DNA of 64,000 bases from Ancylostoma caninum (Eukaryota > Nematoda > Chromadorea > Rhabditida > Ancylostomatidae). This document shows, piece by piece, positions 55,601 through 64,000 of the stretch. Below the pieces are notes generated by a model. It did not search any database. It saw only the letters and a program-made list of their open reading frames with translations, and had not been told where the DNA came from. Position 1 is the stretch's first letter, and the number at the start of each line of letters is the position of its first letter. The position numbers were made by a program, and so were the translations under genes. The DNA lies in NCBI GenBank assembly GCA_037903475.1, contig JBAJFG010000172.1:3898001-3962000 (forward strand). Reading direction: 5' to 3'.

Positions 55601-58600
55601 CCGCAAGTAATAGGAATTCGCTAGGCGTGTCTATTTCTGCATGAGGGTTACGCTTACCCTGTTTTTGCGAGCCCTCCCACCTAAATCACCTAGATGTACA
55701 TTGTTTCCTTTCGTATCCGTGTTCTCTTCCCATTCCGTTTGTGTTTGAATGAACCACTCCCTCCTTTCCGTTTATATACACCAGTGGCCCCTTATCACTT
55801 GAATTACCACAACAACCAGTTGAGCCTAAATCATTTCGAGATAACATTCGCACTGAATTGGTTACACTCAATTCTTCACAACCACTAACTTCGCTCATAT
55901 GGGAGGGCGTAACTTCGTTCATATGGGATAAAGCAACAACTATGGGATTGAGGGCATCTCAGGATAGCGAAAGAAGTGCGTGGATGGATACAGATTTTAT
56001 CAATCCATTTACACTTTTGTGCTTGCTTTCAACATACGGTATGCGAGCGAAGCGAACATCAATAAAAGTCTGGAAGTCCGGCGTTAGCCGGACGGCCGGA
56101 CTGGTTGTAATAATAATCGATGACGGAAACGAACCAACTAACCATTGTAGACGGAATACTGTAGTAAGCAAAGCAAATATAATAGCGATGGCTAGACCGT
56201 CCATTACATCTACACAGGCTGTTGCCAAGAATGCTACGATCCATATTGCCTGGAAGCCACGAGTGGAAACAGATCAATAAAATCGATCATAAGTAGATCA
56301 ACAATACAGAAGGCTTACGCAATCAATTTTGGAGATCGCCCATATCTCTGGAATTTGTTGAAACTTGGCAAACATGTCTAGCAAGGCCACAATGATGATA
56401 GATGCAAGAATACACTGAAGAGTAGAGTGTTGCAATCAGAACATAAAGGCACCGTCCCACCTCAGAAATTCTGAGGTTTTCAAAAGGATCTCCGATAACT
56501 GCTGATCACAGTGGTATATGTGATTCCGTGAAATGCCGCAACCAGTTTTCAAGCCCCAATTATTGAGGCCTGTGGGCGGGGCCAACGCGAAATTACACGG
56601 TTTTCACCTGAAGTATTCCTCTGCTCGTCATGCATATCTTTCTATTCGGTTAGGAAGTTAGGAAGTGGATGAAGAACTTCCACGAGAATTAGGAGTTCCC
56701 TCAGGAGGTGAGGTCCCGAGAATGAATTATTCAGACGTAATCTTGACCCCACCACTCGACTCCGCTCACAGGCTGTTCAACGATTGTGCTTTGGAAAACT
56801 TGTTTGTTCGGGAGTTTTGCACGGAATCGCATATATCGTTATTAGCTGATTAGTAGCTCCTGGCGACCCCTTTCACGTAAAAAAACGACTCTGAAGAGGA
56901 ACGGTGCCTTTACATGCAGCTTTCGTGATAGAATATGTTTAGTAGTCGTTTTCTTCTAGCACAGGCTCTGAGGAAAGTGATTTGATGTTTGGAGCCACAC
57001 ACCGATATCATGCACTACGGATTAATGCACATTCTCAGTCGAGAAGCAAGACGCTCGACAAACATAAACATATCAGGCTGAATATCAGACCGACACCGAA
57101 CTTGGGAACATCGCTTAGTGCTCGTTTCGCTAACATTGCTGGGTTTTGTCAGAGTTTCATTGGTGCACTGCGTTTCAAGGAAGTTGTACGCATGATCATC
57201 TTGTTTGTCTCTTGCCATTGGACGTTTTCATCTGCTCATTGTATAACATATAGTTTCTATTACCTTTGAGTCTTCCTCATCTCATCTATCGCTCATTCAC
57301 ATAGCTTTTCCCTGCTTTCTGAGTTGTTTTTAGATTGGACAATGATAATCGACAACCGATCATACAAAAGAAGGAGGGACGGACAGGGAGGAGCTGGTAC
57401 GAGCCAAGAGGCGGACCAGTCAAGAGAGGAGAGAGACCCGCTGTAGACGGTCGCGAGACCGGGGTCCTTGCAATCGTAAAGCCCTCGGCTTATCCCATCC
57501 TAACGAGCCGTGAATCGCTACCCATTCTATTCCGCTGTACTTGTGCCTGTATTTATGTTCCTTATTCCATGTCTTACCTATTACTCACGTTTCGACTGTC
57601 AGCAGTGATGCCTTAAGGATAAACCCTCCGAGAAGTAAGTCGCGCACGTGTACCGCTATATAATTTATTGATATCGGGGCACCCAGAAAGGCTAGGTCTC
57701 CGCACTTTACTATTTAGGTAATGGGTACGACCAATGTACAAAAGAGGGGTCCTCAGCTAGTGGACAACTTCACTGTGGCGCTTCCTCAACATAACATTCA
57801 GATTATATAATGCAAGAACATGTTTCTTTATTTTCTAAATAGTTGCGAGTCAGAATTCAGAAGGTAAAGACACGTTTTAGCTTCTCTCAATAATGTCTGT
57901 CCTCTGTTAATTCGCTATAGTCCATTGAAGATGTTGGGGACAGACAGAGTCACAGAAACTGAATAATATGGTGAAATGGAGCAGCAGAAGAAAATCCTCA
58001 CCATTGGTAACGTTCTGAGCAATGATCCACTAAACTGCACTACAGAAAATATGAATAAGGACGAGAATACGGCAAAAAACTGCAACAGATTGAAGTAAAT
58101 CATTGAAAACTTATAGGTGCGGTCAGCAAACTAACTTGTGTCCTTGTACCGGCTGACGCATTCACTAAAGTTCGAGCTAAAGAGCAAGAGTTGGGGAACA
58201 CAGGGAAGAAGCTGGAAATTGTGGAGGTGAGCCCTATAGCAAAGAATTCCTGCAAAATTAGAGTTGGCACGATGCTAATAATTGCAGATGCATTTCTCAC
58301 CTGCTTGGTGTCAATCGGATAGTGATACTTCTTTGCGAGCAGTTTAGCCATTGAGATATGAACGGCCATTATAACAACGGAGATTGAAATCGCATCCTTC
58401 AAAAGATGAGGCAAAATTTCTACGCGAGGCACTGATGGAAGTGGTAGTCTAAATGAATGCCAGTCAGAAAATTGCGAATCTGACAGAGTGACAGAATACC
58501 CTGTTGGTATATGTCCAACTACGGCAACATGGTATTTCGTTTCTAGGGTAAGAATTGCCGAGAATATGGTTCCTAGTATAACCTAAACGAAAAGAAACCA

Positions 58601-61260
58601 GATTGAACGACAAGAAGCGATATAAAGCAAACCTACCACGAGTAATTCGAATGGAAGAGGGACAGGTGAACGTTTTTGCACAATTGGGTTGACGATCTTT
58701 TTACCAGTAATTAATATTAGCATAGTTACAGCAGAAACTGCAGCTGTTGTCCAATTGATCCGCGAGATTTCCACAATGATATCGGACGTCCGCTGAAAAC
58801 ATGGGCTCCGCAGCATCTATTATGATGAAGATGATTACAATGCTCTCTTTATAGAAAATTTCTGCTCACTCCAGTTCTTACTGCGCAGACTAGCAGAGAA
58901 ACGACATCCTTGCAGATAATAAGTTAGATACTACGCGAAAGCCCCACATTTCTACAAATAGCCGAGCTCGTCTAAGCTGCGCATCACAGCTCCGAGTTCG
59001 GTAGGAGCTGCTGTGTTCACTTTGGGGACTGGAATATCTTCGCAGGCGTGTCACTACTCTTGGGGTTCGTCGTACTTCTGTGACATAGAGCGGTGCACGT
59101 CACCTTTAGCGCTCCAAATGGAAGTGAAAATTAATATGTGTAAGGTAGAGCAAACGCGAAAGAATCGTAGATCAAATCCTTTTGGATGTGCAGGTTGGCG
59201 CCAACCCCCGCGTTGAAAGGCAAACATCGATTTCGAAATCTCGTATTGTTTTATGTTCAACTGCGTTATTTCGAAATCGTCAGTCTGGGACCCAAGGGCT
59301 GCGCGTGCGGTATTATTAATTTCTCTTCTATTTTTTGGGTCTATTCCTGTGCATCATCTCGTGTACCGGTCTTGTTTGCCTTCTGAACTGCCTTATTTTT
59401 TTTCGGGCCTCTTTTACTGCTAGTGAAGAAGATTTTTGTGTATATCCTGTTTTTTATCTAACGCTCCTACTTGTTTCTTGACTTTGACCAAACAAGTTCC
59501 CCTTGAAGGTCTGTTCTGTATTCGCGCCGGGTGAAAGAACCAGGCACATATCGTGATTGGAGGCACAAGACGTCGTGCAGTGGTCACAGTTGTTAAAGAA
59601 AAATCCACTAGACAAAATATCGAGCAAGGTGTATCCCAAACCTTACCTAGGTAATACCTTCAAGTTAGACTCAATTTTTAACCTCATTGAAACTAGAATA
59701 GCGTGTGAAGTGTGAATATACACACGTGGACTCTACCAGGATCGCATTGCCGACGCCTGCACGTCGCGGCGTGCCATAGATCCCAGTGATATCCTTCAGT
59801 TGTGTGACGAATACATGGATCGAAGCTCCTGTGGTGAATCCAGCGACCAACTGCTCTGAGAAGTACGTCGTGACAAAGTCGAGACCGACTAAGCCGACTA
59901 TAATCTGAATTACTGGTATACTGTTTGGTTTGTAACGAAAACAAGCGTATCCTTGTTGTACCTGAATCAGTCCAATAGTTAAGGTTAGTGCCGAAGCGAT
60001 CTCAACTGGCTCGTACTGAACTCCAGTAGGGTCTCCTGTTGTTTGTGTAACATTCGCAACAACTGGCCTCGATAGGCGATGGACAGTCTGTCCTGTCATC
60101 AGAGCCACCACTGCGAATGATCCTGCAAGTTGAGAAGATTGAATGAATTTAGAGGTGAACGAATATTTACTCGGACATTTGAGCTGCTCTAGCCAGTTAG
60201 ACAGCTTAGCTCCACCAGGCACCCCACCCATTCAGGAGAAGTTCAAGAATGTTGGCAAATGGAACACATCCACCAAATTGCTAATCAGTAGCTGCGGTTC
60301 AGAAGCGATAGCTTCTTTTAACACATCAGACTTTGCGTTGTCGGACTTATTTTTAGATTGAACAGATATCGGTCCGATTTTCGAGATGAGTTCGCTAGAA
60401 AATACAACCGAGATGATTAGAATTAGAAAGAAATAAGCAGTGCATCAGATCTTGTCGGGATTTCTAATCGCTTGAAGCTTAATTTCTGGAAGAACATAAA
60501 ATATGTAGCTTACCGATGGAAGCATGCCGTGAAGTGCCAAAGAGCATATATGCTATGACGGGGAAAAATGATGTATATAGTCCAACGACGGGATGGACTC
60601 CTGCCAATATAGCATAGGCGATACCTTGAAAACACGTTCTTCGCCCAGTATTCAAAAAATTCGAGGTAATACAATTTATATGAGGTGAAAACGAGTCGCT
60701 GGCATGCGACATATCTCCCCACAGCCACATCTGATCTTTACTCCAGCTGACTGGAGCTGTTCGCAACCTTTCCGGTAGTTGAATTCAAGGTACATACGTA
60801 CCTTGTGGCACATGCATAATTCCAACCATAAAACCTCCTATCACATCGCAAAGTAGATTTTCCTTTACATCATATCTGCAAGATCACTGAATGACAAGGG
60901 ACTAAGTTCAGCTGGAACCGAGCGCACTAACCTTGGGAGCCATTGCAAAATAGGCAAAAAACCCAGAACTGTCCTCGAAAATGACGAAAACGATGAACAG
61001 GGGCGTATGAATTTGGCCAAATATTTTGTTGTAGCTGCCACCAACAGATTTTCCCGCGCGGGTCGGGTGTATTCGTAGCGTTTGTCGAATTCATCCTGCA
61101 AGGGTTCAGGTGGGAATTCATTTTTTAGCAGCCCACGACCCAAACCAGCTAAGACTCTTGAGCACACCTGATTCATCGGCACCCGTTCATGTACTTCCCA
61201 ATCTGCAGGAGGCATAAATGATGACGATGAGCTTGACACCGTACTTGTACTGTTTTCCAT
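52674..61260 (-). CDS. SLC26/SulP family anion transporter
   Basis: Exons 5' to 3': 61260-60932, 60875-60802, 60624-60514, 60122-59962, 59904-59737, 58792-58637, 58582-58301, 58249-58136, 58079-58002, 56414-56319, 56249-56143, 53688-53610, 53535-53380, 53185-53042 (or to 53078), a short one ending 52897, and 52837-52674 (TAA), about 750 residues. Phases agree through 53380. The SulP signature region reads [20 protein letters not shown] then [20 protein letters not shown]. Other family blocks are [56 protein letters not shown] and [20 protein letters not shown]. The STAS domain is split: [20 protein letters not shown], an acidic insert ([11 protein letters not shown]), then [20 protein letters not shown]. 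Family members are multi-pass plasma-membrane exchangers or channels for sulfate, chloride, bicarbonate or oxalate; the substrate here is unknown. It matches nematode sulp genes, but I cannot say which. About 7-10 residues of the STAS C-terminal part are unaccounted for between 53042 and 52837. Confidence 0.92.
53205..53331. mobile_element. inverted-repeat MITE with CCAAT boxes, copy 2
   Basis: GGTGTGGAGCGTTATGCC on the left pairs with AGGTATAACGACC on the right, and ATTGGCCAATCACAGAG in the centre matches the centre of 24211-24347. It fills about two thirds of the 194-bp intron between the two STAS exons 53380-53535 and 53042-53185 of the transporter. Confidence 0.65.
53995..54030 (+). ncRNA. 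hammerhead-ribozyme-like core
   Basis: In order: GGCT (stem I), CTGACGA (matches CUGANGA), A, GGC-CAGTAA-GCC (stem II), GAAA, CGTT, AGCC (stem I return). The palindromic ACGT after GAA would give a very short stem III, as described for hammerheads of Penelope-like retroelements that act as dimers. The base after CTGACGA is A where canonical motifs have G pairing with C, which weakens the call. It lies antisense in a transporter intron. Confidence 0.35.
55245..55605. repeat. 59-bp minisatellite
   Basis: About six units. TGTGATAA recurs at 55301, 55360, 55419 and 55478 (exact 59-bp spacing), then one unit is shortened by roughly 20 bp. Because 59 is not a multiple of three and the unit lacks stops, long frames appear on both strands. 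They are artefacts. The array lies in the 2.4-kb transporter intron 53689-56142. Confidence 0.92.
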
Positions 61261-61290
61261 TTTGTGTTGGTGGAGCTGGAACATGAAAAT
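61261..61290 (-). promoter_or_regulatory. trans-splice acceptor upstream of the transporter
   Basis: On the minus strand TTATTTTCATGTTCCAG ends 15 bases before the ATG at 61260. A 15-base leader between acceptor and start codon fits spliced-leader trans-splicing and is why this ATG was preferred to the in-frame one at 61284, which lies inside the acceptor tract. Confidence 0.55.
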
Positions 61291-61498
61291 AATCCAGATC
61301 GATAACGCAGTACTCTGAAATCAAAATACAGGAGATTCTTAAGAAAATTTCCTTCCAACAAATATGTTGTGGGTGACAAATTAGTAGAAATAGAAAGGAA
61401 TAGATCAGCGAATCTCGCAGCATTACTGGGTAATATTTAACAATTTTTACAATTTCACTATGTAAATTAAATAGAAATTTCATATTGGTACACATCAG

Positions 61499-61612
61499 TG
61501 CCGGACGCAGAAAGTGAGCGGGGTGGGGGATGGGGGAGTTGGTCTTCGCCGCTCTGTGGACCCAGATAGAAAATGAAATCAGTAAAAATATTTCTATAGT
61601 AATAAATCTGTA
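61499..61612 (-). mobile_element. truncated hAT-like MITE
   Basis: AGTGCCGGACGCAGAAAGTG and the following G-rich stretch, then GGACCCAGATAGAAAATGAA, match the reversed right half of 49621-49859. The copy stops exactly where the fold-back element begins at 61615, and its other half is not seen beyond 63172. Confidence 0.6.
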
Positions 61613-61614
61613 TA

Positions 61615-63170
61615 CAGCAGCGAGCGAAAAGATTGCAACATTTGGTTTTTCGTCTGTAACTTTGTTCAAAGCAGAACATGAGTGCCCAAATTTTTATGGG
61701 AGTTGTGGATACTCATGCGAGACAGGAGAAAGTTAGAGCCTGCCCATTCCACTGTTTTTCTGTTTTTTAAGAAAAATTTATTTCGCAGAAGTCGAAATCT
61801 GTGATTTGGCACCATCGACAACGCCTCGTGAAATAACGTCTATCGTTGGTATCTGACCACGCTTTGATTAATTGATGCAGAATCAACCCGTATACGCTAG
61901 AAAATATGCATCCGTACACCACTGGTTGACATACGCAAAGTCCACTTGAGGTTACTTCAGCAGTGATCCTCTATGAATGTATCTGTCAGCCTTGTTCCTT
62001 CTATTGGCTCTGTTTAGAAGAGCAAGGTACTGCTGACGCTTCCACAAGTTTAGTTCCGAGTATTCGGTTTTAAAGCAGTTCATTACTCTCTCGGAACCCC
62101 GAAATATTCTTGCTGATTTCAGTGCACCCAATTGTGCACATCACGGAAAATAAGTTTTGGAATTTTTTCTGTCTCTTGGGGCAAGATGGCTCAACGATCC
62201 CATTGGTGCTAAAGATGCTCCAGGGTTCCTAGAATATTGTCGTGCACACTTGGATACATGCCGCCTTTCATTTATCGAAAGAGGACTACTCAAAGTGAGC
62301 AGTGCCGGTCACTAAGACGAGTGCACGTGCCCCCTTGCTCCACTCACGAACTTTCTCAGTTGATCCGGAGCCTTTTGCTCTAGAAATGTCTCGTTTAGTT
62401 CACTTAATCCAAATCAAGCTAAATTAGCCAATTTGCAATGTTCCAAGTTACAATATCGCGCTTCGGTGGTGTCGCGTATATTTCATTGCACTTTTGTAAG
62501 ACCTACCTCATCAAATCCAAGGCGGTATGTATCCAAGTGTGCACGACAATATTCTAGGAACCCTGTAGCATCTTTATCACTGATGGAATCGTTGAGGCAT
62601 CTTGCCCCCAGAGACAGAAAAAATTCCAAAACTTATTTTCCGTGATGTGCACAATTGGGTGCACTGAAATCAGCAAGAATATTTCGGAGTTCCAAGAGAG
62701 CAATGAACTGCATTAGAACCGAATACTCGTAACTAAACTTGTGGAAGCGTCAGCGTACCTTTCCCTTCTAAACAGAGCCGATAGAAGGAACAAGGCTGAC
62801 AGATACATTCATAGAGGATCACTGCTGAAGTAACCTCAAGTGGACTTTGCGTATGTCAACCAGTGGTGTACGGATGCATATTTTCTAGCGTATACGGGTT
62901 GATTCTGCATCAATTAATCAAAGCGTGGTCAGATACCAACGATAGACGTCATTTCACGAGGCGTTGTCGATGGTGCCAAATCACAGATTTCGACTTCTGC
63001 GAAATAAATTTTTCTTAAAAAACAGAAAAACAGTGGAATGGGCAGGCTCTAACTTTTTCCTGTCTCGCATGAGTATCCACAACTCCCATAAAAATTTGGG
63101 CACTCATGCTCTGCTTTGAACAAAGTTACAGACGAAAAACCAAAAGTTGCAATCTTTTTGCTCGCTACTG
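61615..63170. mobile_element. 1.56-kb fold-back element, TA-flanked
   Basis: Two arms of about 650 bp (61615-62272 and 62517-63170) are near-perfect inverse copies. The left starts CAGCAGCGAGCGAAAAGATT and the reversed right starts CAGTAGCGAGCAAAAAGATT, each next to TA. The central roughly 240 bp are unique, and no transposase is encoded. TA flanks and CAGT-type ends suggest a Tc1/mariner-related non-autonomous element. It lies about 355 bp upstream of the transporter start. Confidence 0.88.
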
Positions 63171-63239
63171 TATATGTATAAACCCGATCCGGACCAAATT
63201 TTGCGTGCAGGCCCACTATGGGCCGGCGGAGGTTATAGG

Positions 63240-64000
63240 CTACTATACACCAGACATTATGAATTGATTTATCGATTACATCGACTTTATCGATTTTTCG
63301 CTATTCTCACCAACGGATGGGTGAAAACATGTCTGCTGGCGCATCTCAATGCGCTGAACACGAATATGGCAACCAATTTGCATGGAATATCGATCTATCG
63401 ACTTCATTGATTTTTCGCTACTCTTGCCCATGAGGCAATGAGGATGTTTTCTGGAGTTTTTCATTACACTTTGACAATCACATTGGACGAAACTATCAAG
63501 TTGTTGATTTTATCGATTATCCTTCTCCTTGATAGCGGGTAAGAACATGTCCACAGGAGTTCTCCAAAGCGCTGAGCGTGGATATTATGAGCGTTTTAGA
63601 AGACAATACAACCAAACTACTTTACATACTTTCTAGCAAGGGTGGGTGAAAAAGGTCTTTCGGGTTGATCACTAGAATTATTATCATCTTAAAATAGTTC
63701 ACTGAGTTTAATAGTTGGGTAGAAATAAATAGCATCACCGGCGTTTAATAGCTGGGAAAAGTAGAACACCCAAGCGGGCCGTGCATACCGTTTAGCAACC
63801 AATAAAAATTATTCTAAAAACATCATAAAAATAAACAATCAAAAACAAACCAATGTAAGATTTTTATTTGCATTTTAAACTATTTTCAAAAAATATGGCG
63901 ATCCATTCTCGGGGAAGCGGGGATGGGGGGGGGGGATCGCACGGCAGACGTACGAGAGGTATGGTAGCTCGCAGAATTCTCTCGAATTTCGCCCTAGAAG
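63240..64000. other. degenerate AT-rich repeats, no gene
   Basis: Repeated words such as TTATCGATT, ATCGACTT and TTTTTCGCTA, each followed by a GGAT/GGGT-AAACATGT-like stretch and GCGCTGA, occur at about 63262, 63385 and 63510. This suggests three decayed tandem units of roughly 125-130 bp. A G10 run lies near 63927. No coding exon is seen. Confidence 0.4.

Noticed and set aside
55177..55606. Long overlapping minus-strand frames (about 108-139 codons) and a plus-strand frame
   Set aside because: They lie over the 59-bp minisatellite. The apparent protein is the repeat read in shifting frames.
55858..56280. 140-codon plus-strand frame
   Set aside because: Antisense shadow of the transporter exon 56143-56249 and its flanks.
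61187..61669. 160-codon minus-strand frame
   Set aside because: It crosses the 5' part of transporter exon 1 in another frame, its trans-splice site and a MITE remnant.

Overview
The window looks like nuclear DNA of a clade V (rhabditid/strongylid) nematode, most likely a hookworm-type parasite. The reasons are small exons (about 75-330 bp), introns ending in TTTTCAG or TTTTAG, acceptor-like sites directly upstream of start codons as expected for spliced-leader trans-splicing, and a very high load of short inverted-repeat elements. Species assignment is an inference. No bacterial gene organisation is present.

Four genes can be supported. (1) 11677-14680, plus strand: an NF-YB (CCAAT-binding factor B) gene rebuilt in ten exons whose phases all agree, with a possible alternative first exon at 10696-10809. 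(2) 17816-37729, minus strand: a 10-exon, about 397-residue proline-rich protein with a PAM2-like APEFVP motif, spread over 20 kb. I do not recognise the family. (3) About 45006-50972, plus strand: the 3' exons of an unrecognised gene, six exons with agreeing phases. (4) 52674-61260, minus strand: an SLC26/SulP anion transporter of about 16 exons, including a split STAS domain. A fifth, weak candidate lies at 9170-9929 on the minus strand.

Most of the rest is repeat. I see TA-flanked Tc1/mariner-like fold-back elements (11184-11457, 19225-20502, 38753-39027, 39144-39342, 61615-63170), hAT-like MITEs with an 8-bp target duplication (27794-28046, 49621-49859, remnant at 61499), several other small inverted-repeat families, two minisatellites (126-127 bp at 29434-29915; 59 bp at 55245-55605), an AAAT microsatellite, and dispersed repeats. 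Three places carry a sequence resembling the hammerhead-ribozyme core; the best is at 53995-54030.

Layout: 1-9169 gene-poor; 9170-9929 weak gene; 10696-14680 NF-YB; 14681-17815 nothing clear; 17816-37729 long minus-strand gene with huge repeat-filled introns; 37730-45005 repeats; 45006-50972 unrecognised gene; 50973-52673 spacer; 52674-61260 transporter; 61261-64000 trans-splice site, fold-back element and degenerate AT-rich repeats. The genes face different ways, show no operon spacing and have no obvious shared pathway. NF-YB is a general transcription factor subunit and the SulP protein a membrane transporter.
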